Below, piece after piece: positions 1 through 8,487 of a stretch of DNA of 64,000 nt. The notes under the pieces are model-generated. The model was not told the origin of the DNA. It saw only the letters and a list, made by a program, of their open reading frames with translations, and searched no databases. The stretch covers positions 1,612,001-1,676,000 of the forward strand of contig NZ_CP060490.1 in the NCBI RefSeq assembly GCF_014334055.1. The letters run 5' to 3'. This stretch comes from Oscillibacter hominis (lineage in GTDB: Bacteria > Bacillota > Clostridia > Oscillospirales > Oscillospiraceae). Positions within the stretch are counted from its first letter, which is position 1, and every line of letters begins with the position of its first letter. The translations under genes were made by a program, and so were the position numbers.

Positions 1-323
1 GGGATGGCCACCAGAATGCACAGTCCAATCACCCGGTACTTGCGCACCACCCGTCCCTTGATGTGGGCCTTGCGCTCCAGCCATTGGATCTTCGGTCCCC
101 AGTACCTGCCTGTGCGCAGCCAGTCGAACACCCGCCGCACCAGCAAAATGATGAAGGGCACCGGCAGCATATTGCCAATCACTGCCGCCCAAAAGGCCTC
201 CCCCGCGCCCAGTCCGCAGGCGATTCCATAGGGGATGCCGCCCCGCAGTTCGATCACGGGGACCAGGGAGATGAACGCGGTGGAGAGCAGTTTTCCAAAC
301 TGGGTTCCCAAAAATTCCGTCAC
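1..323 (-). CDS. Small multidrug export family membrane protein (COG2426-like), C-terminus off window
   Basis: The first 107 codons are present and the gene runs off the left edge. The start is GTG, preceded by a GGGGAGGA site. Its GTG overlaps the TGA of the upstream PAP2 gene (GTGA), so the two are translationally coupled. The N-terminal part reads as a membrane segment followed by VIELRGGIPYGIACGLG, whose ELRGGIP motif is characteristic of the small multi-drug export (COG2426) family. A second hydrophobic stretch (AAVIGNMLPVPFIILLV) and a basic loop follow. The transported substrate of this family is not established. The family call rests on the motif; drug export would be inference from the family name only. 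Confidence 0.75.
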   Translation of the reverse strand, partial: MTEFLGTQFGKLLSTAFISLVPVIELRGGIPYGIACGLGAGEAFWAAVIGNMLPVPFIILLVRRVFDWLRTGRYWGPKIQWLERKAHIKGRVVRKYRVIGLCILVAI

Positions 324-856
324 GACGCCTTCCTCCCCACCTTACGCTCCAGAAAGAGGAACAGCTTTCTGCCCAACACGCCCAAAACGGTGCCCAGCAC
401 CAGCCCCGCCAACACGTCGGTGGGGTAGTGGACATAGAGGTACAGCCGGGAAAAGGCAATCAGCACCGACAGCACCGCCGCCGGAATCCACAGGGGTTCC
501 CCGCTTGCATACAGCGCCGCCGTGGAGGCAAAGGAGGCCGCCGTGTGGCCGGAGGGGAAGGACCAGTCCGTGGGACGGCCCACGATCAGCTCCACCAGCG
601 GGTTCGCGTCAAAGGGCCTGACCCGGGCCACCAGTGGCTTGAGCAGCAAATTGCAGCACACCACATCCAGCGCCAGGGCGCAGGCCATGGTGAGGCCGGT
701 GCGGCGGTACCGGGGGATGCAGAGGAGGACAAGGGTCAGAAGGATCCAGATTATCCCCGAGTCCCCCAAAGTCGTGATGATGGGCATCACCGCGTCCAAA
801 AAGCCGCAGCGGGCGGTCTGGATCCAGTCCAATATGGAAAGTTCAATGGCAGTCAT
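320..856 (-). CDS. PAP2 superfamily membrane phosphatase
   Basis: A 178-residue membrane phosphatase of the PAP2/phosphatidylglycerophosphatase-B type. All three signature motifs are visible: K-x6-RP (KPLVARVRP), PSGH (in WSFPSGHTAAS) and SR-x5-H-x3-D (SRLYLYVHYPTD), within four to six hydrophobic helices. Members dephosphorylate lipid pyrophosphates or phospholipids such as undecaprenyl-PP or PGP; the exact substrate cannot be read from sequence. The open frame extends upstream to about 1000, but the ATG at 856 has an AGGA about 9 bases away, begins a typical PAP2 N-terminus (MTAIELSILDW), and lies downstream of a good promoter. An ATG at 862 is the alternative. It overlaps the downstream export-family gene by GTGA. 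Confidence 0.88.
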   Translation of the reverse strand: MTAIELSILDWIQTARCGFLDAVMPIITTLGDSGIIWILLTLVLLCIPRYRRTGLTMACALALDVVCCNLLLKPLVARVRPFDANPLVELIVGRPTDWSFPSGHTAASFASTAALYASGEPLWIPAAVLSVLIAFSRLYLYVHYPTDVLAGLVLGTVLGVLGRKLFLFLERKVGRKAS

Positions 857-1060
857 GTACATGATCCTAACTCTTAGGCGATTTGCGTCCGCACAGGAGG
901 AAATGCGCCGGCGCGGCCGCTTTGGTGCAAAAAGGCAGCGAAATTGCGCGCCGCAGGCACATGTCAGCTTACCTGCCGCGGCAATGGAATTGAAATTCAC
1001 TTGGACAGGCGGCTGTCAGATGTATAGCGCAGCAAATGCAGCAGCCGCTCTCCCGGGGGT

Positions 1061-1089
1061 ATTATAACCCGGTCCCCTTTAAATTACAA
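1061..1089 (-). promoter_or_regulatory. Candidate sigma-A promoter for the PAP2 operon
   Basis: Read on the minus strand, TTGTAA (1084-1089) is separated by 17 bases from a perfect TATAAT (1061-1066). Transcription would give a leader of about 200 bases before the PAP2 start. The leader holds GC-rich self-complementary stretches (for example GGCAGG paired with CCTGCG near 955-975), but no recognised riboswitch was seen. Confidence 0.55.
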
Positions 1090-1121
1090 TGAACATTCCA
1101 TAAACTTTACCAGTTGGCGTC

Positions 1122-1148
1122 GAAAAGCGGCCTGTTTCCCAGGCCGCT
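1122..1148 (-). terminator. Rho-independent terminator of the MerR gene
   Basis: AGCGGCCTG (1126-1134) pairs with CAGGCCGCT (1140-1148) around a 5-base loop, giving a 9-bp perfect stem followed on the minus strand by TTTTC. It begins 4 bases after the MerR stop codon. Confidence 0.85.
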
Positions 1149-1151
1149 CTT

Positions 1152-1880
1152 TCACGCTTTATTGCAGTACGCTGCGATGGCCCGGCTCATCCGCTGGGCC
1201 GTGCCCGGTCCAAAGCGGTCCAGATTTTCCTGGAACCGCATGTCCTCCACATACATCCGTCCCAACTCCAAAAGAAGCTCCGGGGTGCACTCATAGTAGT
1301 TGTCGCTGATGAACTGCCTCCACTGCTCCGCCAGTTCCTGCCCCTCCCGGGACTCCGGGTCCTTCAGGGCGGCAAAGCGGGCAAAGAGTTCCTCCATCCG
1401 GCGCTGGAGCTCCTGCTCCTGGTCCGGGGTGCGGCGCTTTTCTACGCTCTGGGCATAGGCCTCCGTATGCCCCCAGCGCTCTTTTGCCTCCGCGGCGTAA
1501 CGCTCCTTCTCCGCCTGATACGCACTGTCGTCAAAGGCGCTCAAATTCATGGTATCCTCTCCTTTCAGATTCCGCTCCAGCAGTGCGATCAGCCCCATCA
1601 GCCGTTCACACTTGAGTGTGAGCAGACTGCGCTGCCGCTCCATGGCCTGGGTGCGGTCGTAATTCGGTGTATCCAGCATGCGCCGGATTTCCTCCAGCGA
1701 AAAGTCCAGTTCCCGGTAAAACAAAATCTCCCGCAGACGAAGCAGGCTGGACTCATCGTAGCTGCGGTAGCCCGACGGGCTGGAATCCGCCGGCTTTAAA
1801 AGGCCGATCTGGTCATAATAGCGCAGCGTGCGTACGCTCACGCCGCACCGCTCCGCGGCCTGTCCGATGGAATAGCGCAT
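1152..1880 (-). CDS. MerR family regulator with C-terminal TipAS drug-binding domain
   Basis: 242 residues. Residues 1-70 form a MerR winged helix (YSIGQAAERCGVSVRTLRYYD, then the wing GLLKPADSSPSGYRSYDES). A long dimerisation helix follows at about 75-110. The C-terminal 120 residues match the TipAS domain, including the hallmark YAAEAKERWGHTEAYAQS. In TipAL/Mta-type proteins this domain captures hydrophobic or antibiotic ligands and the protein activates multidrug-resistance genes by untwisting a promoter with a long spacer. No drug pump is co-transcribed with it; the nearest transporter gene (1..323) lies beyond the PAP2 gene in its own unit. The gene is monocistronic with its own terminator, and its promoter carries a 19-bp spacer with a dyad, so autoregulation is likely. 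Confidence 0.9.
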   Translation of the reverse strand: MRYSIGQAAERCGVSVRTLRYYDQIGLLKPADSSPSGYRSYDESSLLRLREILFYRELDFSLEEIRRMLDTPNYDRTQAMERQRSLLTLKCERLMGLIALLERNLKGEDTMNLSAFDDSAYQAEKERYAAEAKERWGHTEAYAQSVEKRRTPDQEQELQRRMEELFARFAALKDPESREGQELAEQWRQFISDNYYECTPELLLELGRMYVEDMRFQENLDRFGPGTAQRMSRAIAAYCNKA

Positions 1881-1899
1881 CTTTCCTCACCTCGCATTC

Positions 1900-1930
1900 A
1901 GCTTACGCCTTGACGCAGCGTCAGAGTCAA
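1900..1930 (-). promoter_or_regulatory. MerR-type autoregulated promoter with 19-bp spacer and dyad operator
   Basis: On the minus strand TTGACT (1925-1930) and TAAGCT (1900-1905) are 19 bases apart, the overlong spacing that MerR activators correct. The spacer contains TGACGCTGCGTCA, an odd-centred perfect palindrome, closely resembling operators of Mta/TipA-type regulators. It lies about 20 bases upstream of the MerR start. Confidence 0.7.
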
Positions 1931-1971
1931 GTCTTTTTTTCAGTGTACCACTTTTTTGGTCAAAGAAACAG

Positions 1972-2000
1972 TGCACAAACGGCTTCCGCCGTGGTAAAAT
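1972..2000 (+). promoter_or_regulatory. Candidate promoter for the LRR-VWA-MoxR operon
   Basis: TGCACA (1972-1977), a 17-base spacer and TAAAAT (1995-2000). The -35 is weak (4 of 6). A hairpin TGTGCGGC/GCCGCACA (about 2092-2113) sits between this promoter and the ribosome binding site of the first gene. Confidence 0.4.
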
Positions 2001-2132
2001 AGCCGGGAACGGCTGTTTTTTGGAATCCATTGAGATGCCGCGGCGGCACCGCGCGCCCATCCATCACAGCCTGAACCGACAGTTTTTTCATTGTGCGGCA
2101 AACTGGCCGCACATGCAGAGGGGAGGCTTTTT

Positions 2133-3080
2133 ATGGACGGCACGATGCTGCTTCGCTGCCGCAGGGAGGAGCGGGGTGTCACCATACTGCGGCTTCTCTC
2201 CTCCGCCCCCTCCGTGGTGCTGCCGGAAGAGCTCTGGGGCCTGCCGGTGACAGCCATCGCGGGACACGCCTTTGCCCCCGGCGGCGACACGGGAGAGGGA
2301 GAGCTGGTGGCATTCGGCCCCCAGGGGGAAACGGACAACCGGCGCATCAGGAGCGTCACGCTGCCGCAAAGCGTCTGCTCCGTGGGGGACTACGCCTTTT
2401 ATAACTGCACATCCCTTCGCTCCCTCACCCTCTCCGGGGACACGGAGCGCTGGGGCGGATGCGCCCTGATGAACTGCACGGAGCTGCGCTCCCTCCACAT
2501 CCATCTCTCCGGGGAGACCTCCTCCGCCATGGCCTACTTTGCCGACGAACTGCCCTGGGAGTTAGACATGACCCTCTCCTACCCCGACGGCGGGACGGCG
2601 CGGCTGATCTTTCCGGGCTACCGGGAGTCCTATGAGGAGAACTCCCCGGCCCACCACTTCGACTACTTCATTCACGGGGCCGGTTACCCCTACCACCACT
2701 GCTTCCAGGACAAGCACTTCTCCTTTTTCCGCTATGACAGCCTCTGGCAGCCCTTTCTCCAGATGGATCACGAGCCGGACTGCGCGCTGCGGCTGGCTTG
2801 CTGCCGGCTGCGCCACCCAAGGGAGCTGTCGAAGGAGGCGGGGGCGGAGTACCTCCGCTATCTCCGCGCCCACAGCGGCGAGGCGATGGGCTGGTTCATC
2901 GATCAGCGGGACGCGGACGGCCTCTCCTGGGCGCTGCCCCTGCTCCAGCCGGACCGGGATGCCCTCTCGGCAGCCTGCGCCCTGGCTCGTGAAACAGGCG
3001 CCACGGAAGCCCTGGCCCTGCTGCTTGAGGAGCGTCACCGCCGCTTCGCAGCGGGCAGCAGTGCGGCATTCGACCTATAG
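2133..3080 (+). CDS. Leucine-rich-repeat (BspA/LRR_5-like) protein, first gene of MoxR operon
   Basis: 315 residues with no signal peptide, so cytoplasmic. Residues about 40-120 contain degenerate BspA-type LRR units (for example IRSVTLPQSVCSVGDYAFYN, then SLRSLTLSG and LRSLHIHLSG). The C-terminal half is rich in H, Y and W, then becomes helical (DALSAACALARETGATEALALLLEERH), reminiscent of an ankyrin-type repeat. The start was placed at the ATG preceded by AGGGGAGG at 6 bases; the frame stays open further upstream. It sits 16 bases before the VWA gene, so the two are probably co-transcribed. Its role is unknown; a scaffold or substrate-recognition part for the downstream AAA/VWA pair is inference. 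Confidence 0.65.
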   Translation: MDGTMLLRCRREERGVTILRLLSSAPSVVLPEELWGLPVTAIAGHAFAPGGDTGEGELVAFGPQGETDNRRIRSVTLPQSVCSVGDYAFYNCTSLRSLTLSGDTERWGGCALMNCTELRSLHIHLSGETSSAMAYFADELPWELDMTLSYPDGGTARLIFPGYRESYEENSPAHHFDYFIHGAGYPYHHCFQDKHFSFFRYDSLWQPFLQMDHEPDCALRLACCRLRHPRELSKEAGAEYLRYLRAHSGEAMGWFIDQRDADGLSWALPLLQPDRDALSAACALARETGATEALALLLEERHRRFAAGSSAAFDL

Positions 3081-3096
3081 GAAAGGAGGACTCCGC

Positions 3097-4449
3097 TTGG
3101 AAAAAGACCTGACGGCAATCGGCCGGGAGATTTTGGAAACCGCCCGCAACGAGCTCTACGTCAACCTGCCCTATCTGGACGCGGCGCTCTGCTCCCTTAC
3201 CTTTACGCCCGGGAATGAAACCCAGTTTGTGGCCACCGACGGGCAGAAGCTGGTCTACAGCGGCGCCTATCTCAGTGACCGCTTCCTCCGGTCCCGGACG
3301 CTGGTCAACCGGATTTACCTCCATGTCATCCTGCACTGCATGCTCCGCCACCCCTGGCGCCGCCAGGGCAGGGACAGCGCGCTGTGGGATCTAAGCTGCG
3401 ACATCGCGGTGGAGAGCATCCTGGACTCCCTGGACTATCCCTGTCTGAGAGGCTCAGGCGCCCTCCCCCTGCGCCAGAGCCTTTACGGCCAGCTGCGCCG
3501 CAACATGGCGGTCCTCACCGCGGAGGGAATCTACCTCTCCCTCTCCCGGCGGACGCTCAGCGAATACGACCAGGGCCGGCTCTCCCGGGAGTTCTTTGCC
3601 GACGACCACACCCTCTGGGACCCACCCCAGGGAGATGAAGAGCGCAAAAAGCAGAGCCAGCGCTGGGAGGACATCTCCCAGCGGACCCAAACCGGGATGG
3701 AGACCGTGCTGGCCGGGACCGCCCAAGGCGGCGAGGCTGTCTACGAGCAGGTAAAGGTGGCCAACCGGGAGAGCCCGGACTACCGTTCCTTCCTTCGCCG
3801 CTTTGCCGCCATCCGGGAGACAGCCGCCGTGGACGGCGACGCCTTTGAGTACGGGTTTTACAGCTATGGCCTCCGTCTGTACGGCAATATGCCCCTGATC
3901 GAGCCGCCGGAGACCCGGGAGGACAGGCGCATCGAGGACTTCGTCATCGCCATCGACACGTCCATGTCCACCTCCGGCGCCCTGGTCCGTCAATTTCTCT
4001 CCACCACCTATTCCATATTGAAGAGCACGGAGACCTTCACCCGGAAGATGAACCTGCGGATTTTACAGTGCGACGATCAGCTCCGCTCCGACCGGGAGCT
4101 CCACACGCTCGAGGAACTGCGGGAGTATATGGAGGACTTCGAGCTGGCGGGCGGCAGCGCCACGGATTTCCGCCCCGTCTTCGAACATGTGGCCCGCCTC
4201 CAGGAGCAGGGGGCCCTCCGCCGCCTGCGGGGCCTTTTGTATTTTACCGACGGCATGGGCATCTATCCCAAAAAGCGGCCGCCCTATGACACGGCGTTCA
4301 TCCTGATGGAGGAGTCCGCCATTGACGTGCCTGTTCCGCCCTGGGCCATCCGCATGGTGCTGACCGCTCCGGACTTGGAGCGCGCCGCCCGGGAGGAAGG
4401 CGTCTGGGAGGAGGACAGCCTTCCCCCGGAAGACCTTCCCATCTTGTAA
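3097..4449 (+). CDS. VWA-like domain / putative metallopeptidase protein (COG3864, DUF2201 type)
   Basis: 450 residues with a TTG start preceded by AAAGGAGG at 7 bases. The N-terminal third resembles the DUF2201 putative metallopeptidase region: VNRIYLHVILHCMLRHPWRR carries the HxxxHxxxxH arrangement typical of that family, without a canonical zincin HExxH. The C-terminal third is a VWA-like fold with a MIDAS-type DTSMSTSG at about residues 288-295. Such proteins are usually encoded next to a MoxR AAA ATPase and are thought to act as a metal-dependent chaperone or protease partner; the substrate is unknown. The next gene, 17 bases downstream, is exactly such a MoxR ATPase. Confidence 0.82.
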   Translation: MEKDLTAIGREILETARNELYVNLPYLDAALCSLTFTPGNETQFVATDGQKLVYSGAYLSDRFLRSRTLVNRIYLHVILHCMLRHPWRRQGRDSALWDLSCDIAVESILDSLDYPCLRGSGALPLRQSLYGQLRRNMAVLTAEGIYLSLSRRTLSEYDQGRLSREFFADDHTLWDPPQGDEERKKQSQRWEDISQRTQTGMETVLAGTAQGGEAVYEQVKVANRESPDYRSFLRRFAAIRETAAVDGDAFEYGFYSYGLRLYGNMPLIEPPETREDRRIEDFVIAIDTSMSTSGALVRQFLSTTYSILKSTETFTRKMNLRILQCDDQLRSDRELHTLEELREYMEDFELAGGSATDFRPVFEHVARLQEQGALRRLRGLLYFTDGMGIYPKKRPPYDTAFILMEESAIDVPVPPWAIRMVLTAPDLERAAREEGVWEEDSLPPEDLPIL

Positions 4450-4466
4450 CCAAAACGGAGGACATT

Positions 4467-5975
4467 ATGAACATCAAAGAGGCAAAGCAGGAGATCGCCA
4501 ACACGCTGCGGGCCTATCTGACCCGGGACGAGTTAGGCGGTTATCTCATCCCCACCATCCGCCAGCGGCCCATTTTGCTGATGGGCCCTCCGGGGATCGG
4601 AAAAACCCAGATCATGGAGCAGATTGCCGCCGAGACCGGGGTGGGGCTGGTTTCCTACACCATCACCCACCACACCCGCCAAAGCGCCATGGGCCTGCCC
4701 TTCATCCGCCAGCGCACTTACGGCGGCCTGGAGCGCTCAGTCACCGAGTACACCATGAGCGAAATCCTGGCCTCGGTCCATGAACTGATGGAGCGGACCG
4801 GCATCCGGGAGGGCATACTCTTTCTGGACGAGATCAACTGCGTCTCTGAAACCCTGGCCCCCATGATGCTCCAGTTCCTCCAGTGCAAGACCTTCGGCAA
4901 CCAGCTTCTGCCGGAGGGCTGGATGATCGTGGCGGCGGGCAATCCGCCGGAGTACAACAAGTCTGTCCGGGACTTTGACGTGGTGACGCTGGACCGGGTC
5001 AAGCGCATCGACGTCACCGAGGACTTCGGCGTGTGGAAGGAGTACGCCTACCGCCGCGGCCTCCACGGAGCCGTCATCTCCTATCTGGACATCAAAAAGG
5101 AAAACTTCTACCAGGTGGAGACATCGGTGGACGGCCTTCAGTTCGCCACCGCAAGAGGCTGGGAGGACCTGAGCGAGCTGATGCAGGTCTATGAGCGCCT
5201 TGGAATCCCCGTCACCCGGGAGGTCATCGGCCAGTATATCCAGCTTCCCCGGATCGCAAGGGATTTTGCCGGCTATCTGGCCCTTTACTACAAGTACCAG
5301 CGCACCTATCACGTGGAGGAGATCCTCCGGGGCACGTATCCGGCCGCCACCGCCTCCGAGCTGCGCTCCGCGCCCTTTGACGAGCGCCTGTCCGTAATGG
5401 GGCTGATGATGTCCCGGCTATCGGAGGCCGCCCGCAAGGTGCGGATGCAGGATCAGCTCACCCAATCGCTCCATGGCGACCTGCTGCAATTCCGGGAGCG
5501 GATCGGCGCCGAGGCGCCGGACGCCGTCCTCCAGGATTTGACGCATCGGCTCCAGGCGGAGGCCAAACGCAGAAAAGACGCCGGGCAGGAGAGCCGGGAG
5601 CTCCGCGCGTTGACGGCACGCCGGATCCAGGCCCTGGACTCCTGCCGCCACGCGCTGGCCGAAAGAAGTGGCAGCCCCATGGACGCGGTCCGCCCTCTCC
5701 TTCAAACGGAGGTGGACGAACGGAAGGCCCTGGCGGAGGAGGCCTCCGGCCTCTTTGACCACGCCTTCTCCTTCCTGGAGGCCGTCTTCGGCCCCAGCCA
5801 GGAGCTGGTGATCTTTGTGACGGAGATCACCGCCGGCTACGATACTTCCTGGTTCGTGGAGGCCTTTGGCTGTGACGCCTATTTCCGCCACAACAAGGAG
5901 CTGATGTTCGACTCCGCCCGCAGCCGCATCCGCTCGGAGATCGAGGCCGCCCGGTCCGCAGAGCAGGCGCCGTAA
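4467..5975 (+). CDS. MoxR-type AAA+ ATPase
   Basis: 502 residues. Walker A GPPGIGKT lies at residues 40-47, Walker B GILFLDEIN at about 113-121, and a sensor-1 region (MIVAAGNPPEYNKSVRDFD) follows. The C-terminal about 170 residues are helical and charged, longer than in a minimal MoxR. The start ATG is preceded by CGGAGG. MoxR proteins remodel or load metals into partner complexes using ATP, typically with a VWA protein, and the adjacent upstream gene encodes one. A terminator 40 bases downstream closes the three-gene operon. Confidence 0.88.
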   Translation: MNIKEAKQEIANTLRAYLTRDELGGYLIPTIRQRPILLMGPPGIGKTQIMEQIAAETGVGLVSYTITHHTRQSAMGLPFIRQRTYGGLERSVTEYTMSEILASVHELMERTGIREGILFLDEINCVSETLAPMMLQFLQCKTFGNQLLPEGWMIVAAGNPPEYNKSVRDFDVVTLDRVKRIDVTEDFGVWKEYAYRRGLHGAVISYLDIKKENFYQVETSVDGLQFATARGWEDLSELMQVYERLGIPVTREVIGQYIQLPRIARDFAGYLALYYKYQRTYHVEEILRGTYPAATASELRSAPFDERLSVMGLMMSRLSEAARKVRMQDQLTQSLHGDLLQFRERIGAEAPDAVLQDLTHRLQAEAKRRKDAGQESRELRALTARRIQALDSCRHALAERSGSPMDAVRPLLQTEVDERKALAEEASGLFDHAFSFLEAVFGPSQELVIFVTEITAGYDTSWFVEAFGCDAYFRHNKELMFDSARSRIRSEIEAARSAEQAP

Positions 5976-6015
5976 GCAGCGTGGGGCTCCTGATCAGCCA
6001 TATCGCCATTTATGT

Positions 6016-6047
6016 AGAGACGCCGTTTCGGCGTCTCTTCCCTTTTT
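6016..6047 (+). terminator. Rho-independent terminator of the LRR-VWA-MoxR operon
   Basis: AGAGACGCCG (6016-6025) and CGGCGTCTCT (6029-6038) form a 10-bp perfect stem with a TTT loop, followed by TCCCTTTTT. Confidence 0.92.
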
Positions 6048-6205
6048 CAGGCCGTGTGATTTCTTCACGTGGTGCAGCTCATTCGGACATTGGACCCCCG
6101 GTGTCTGATTCACGGACACTGCCAGCCGTTTGTCGGTTGTTTTTCCCTCCGCCCGCCGCTAAAATCAACAGCGTTGATAAAACTTCTATGGAAGGAGCAT
6201 GTCCG

Positions 6206-8461
6206 ATGAATACACAATACAAGCCCCGCCGGATCCTGGCGGCCGCCACTGCCGCCGCCATGGCCTTCGCCATCGTGCCCGCGGCCGCGGCGGAGCCCAT
6301 CAGCGACGGAGTCACCCCCACCTATGATGAAGCCTACTACGCCACGGTGGACTACTACGGGAACCTCACCGAGGGCAGCATGGTGAAAAGCTACATCACA
6401 AACGGCGTTTCCACCCTGACTGACTACGGCCAGTACGACGAGGTCAAAAATCTGACCAACGATGTGGAGGCGGTGAGCCGGGACGGCAAAACCACCTTCG
6501 ACTTTGGCTCCAGCGTCCCCAGCCACTTCTACTTTGAGGGCAAAACCACAGCGCCCTTCCAGCAGCTGCCCTGGACGCTCACCATCAGCTACCGGCTCAA
6601 CGGCGTTCCCACCCGGGCCGAAGAGCTCTATGGCAAGACCGGGGAGGTGGAGATCAACGTGGACGCCATCCCCAATGGGTCGGCCAGCGAATACGCCCGC
6701 AACAACTACACCCTGGAGGCCATGGCCCTCTTCAATCAGGACGACATTCTCTCCCTGGAGGCGCCCGGGGCCCAGGTACAGTTGATTGGCAACCTGCGGG
6801 CTGTGCTGTTTCTGGCTCTGCCCGGCGAGGAGCAGCACTTCACCATCCGGGTGGGCGCGGAGGACTTCTCCTTTGACGGCATGACCTTTTTGATGGTGCC
6901 CGCCACCCTTTCCCAACTCTCCCAGATCGCGGATTTAAGCGACAAGGCCGACGACCTCGAGGACTCCTACAACAAGCTCAACACCAGCCTGGATACCCTG
7001 TTAGGTGCGCTGGACGGCATGAGCGGCAGCCTCTACGCCACCGCCGAGGGACTGGATGAGCTCAATTCCGCAAGGGACGTCATCTCCTCCGGCAAGGGCC
7101 AGGTCTACGACGACTTGGACGGTGTGATCGCAAGCTTGGGAGACCTGGAGACCTCCCTCACACCGGCCTCCGGCCACATCACCTATGCCAAGGACACGCT
7201 GACCAAGGCAAAGGGCAGCCTGTCCGATCTGGATAAAACCATGCTGGAGGTCCAGGGGGATCTGAAGGATATCAAATCCCTGCTCAGCGACCTGAAGGGC
7301 GACTTCAGCGACGGCCAGAATCTGGCCGACGACCTAAAGACCGACCTGAACCGCCTGGACCGCAGCATCTCCAAGCTGAAGACCTCCCTCAACAGCGTGG
7401 GCTCCATGGCCGATACCGCAATTGGCCAGCAGGTGGTGGAGCTGCCCACCGCCGAGGGCACCGTGAAGGTGACGGTGGCGGAGCTTCAGGAGACGCTGGG
7501 CAGCGCCGCACAGCTCTATCAGGCCTACCTCCAGGCCCAGGCCAATCCGGACGCCCCGTTCACAGGGGAATTCAGCGAATTCATCACCTACTACCTGGCC
7601 CAGAAAGCCATGGCGGAAGCCGCCGCGGCCGGTCAGGAGATCACCCTGGAGCAGGCCATTGCCGCCGTCTCCGGCCAGAGCGCACAGCTCTACCAGCTCT
7701 GGACCATGCGGGATGAATTTGAGCAGGAGATGGCCTCCGCCGGGACACTGAAGTCCGGCCTCTCCCAGATCGCCTCTGACACATCCGATCTGCTGGATAA
7801 GCTTCAGGGCTTCCGCTCCTCCTATGCCGACGACCTGTTGGAGGCCGTTTTGAAGCACGGTGAGAGCGCCGCCGGCCTTGGCGCCACGCTGGCCGACCGG
7901 GCCGGGGCGCTGATCAGCGAGGCGGACGACCTCTACAAGGTCCTGGACGAAGCCGAGCCTGAGGCCCAGGAGGCCCTCAGCGACGCCGCCGCCCTGCTGG
8001 ATGCCATGACAAACAGCCTCAGCGCCATGAAGGCCTTTGCCGAAGACGCCCAGGCCCTTTTGAAAGAGAGCGGCTCGTTGTTGGACGAGGGCACCCGGAA
8101 GACCCTGGAGGGCCTGGCGGCCACGCTGCGCAAAGCGGCGGGCAGTGTCTCCTCCACCCGGGACATCCGCTCCGCCAAGGACAGCATCAGCGACATCATC
8201 GAGGACACCTGGAATGAATACCGGGGCGAGACCAGCAACCTCCTTCTGATGGATGCCGATGCGGAGGCGGTCTCCATGACCTCGGAGCAAAACCCGTCTC
8301 CCTCCAGCATCCAGGTGCTGATCCGCTCCCAGGAGATCAAGGAGGCGGAACAGGAGGAGACCGAGCAGGAGGAAAATACCGCGGATAAGGGTACCTTCTG
8401 GAGCCGTCTGGGCCAAATGCTCAGCGACTTCTGGGTGGGCCTGACCCGGATTTTCCGCTGA
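6206..8461 (+). CDS. Secreted coiled-coil protein partnered with MMPL transporter
   Basis: 751 residues beginning with a Sec signal peptide (basic MNTQYKPRR, hydrophobic core, AAAAEP cleavage region). The open frame reaches back to 5981, but GGAGC before the ATG at 6206 and the signal peptide fix this start. After a beta-rich N-terminal domain (to about residue 230) the rest is long helical heptad sequence with several breaks, resembling the extracellular coil of YhgE/Pip and of MmpL-associated proteins. No C-terminal membrane helix or LPXTG was seen. The next gene, 26 bases downstream, is an MMPL transporter, so this probably works as its extracytoplasmic partner (inference). No enzyme motif was recognised. 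Confidence 0.72.
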   Translation: MNTQYKPRRILAAATAAAMAFAIVPAAAAEPISDGVTPTYDEAYYATVDYYGNLTEGSMVKSYITNGVSTLTDYGQYDEVKNLTNDVEAVSRDGKTTFDFGSSVPSHFYFEGKTTAPFQQLPWTLTISYRLNGVPTRAEELYGKTGEVEINVDAIPNGSASEYARNNYTLEAMALFNQDDILSLEAPGAQVQLIGNLRAVLFLALPGEEQHFTIRVGAEDFSFDGMTFLMVPATLSQLSQIADLSDKADDLEDSYNKLNTSLDTLLGALDGMSGSLYATAEGLDELNSARDVISSGKGQVYDDLDGVIASLGDLETSLTPASGHITYAKDTLTKAKGSLSDLDKTMLEVQGDLKDIKSLLSDLKGDFSDGQNLADDLKTDLNRLDRSISKLKTSLNSVGSMADTAIGQQVVELPTAEGTVKVTVAELQETLGSAAQLYQAYLQAQANPDAPFTGEFSEFITYYLAQKAMAEAAAAGQEITLEQAIAAVSGQSAQLYQLWTMRDEFEQEMASAGTLKSGLSQIASDTSDLLDKLQGFRSSYADDLLEAVLKHGESAAGLGATLADRAGALISEADDLYKVLDEAEPEAQEALSDAAALLDAMTNSLSAMKAFAEDAQALLKESGSLLDEGTRKTLEGLAATLRKAAGSVSSTRDIRSAKDSISDIIEDTWNEYRGETSNLLLMDADAEAVSMTSEQNPSPSSIQVLIRSQEIKEAEQEETEQEENTADKGTFWSRLGQMLSDFWVGLTRIFR

Positions 8462-8487
8462 GCCAGTGAAAGGTGAGGTGCATTCCC

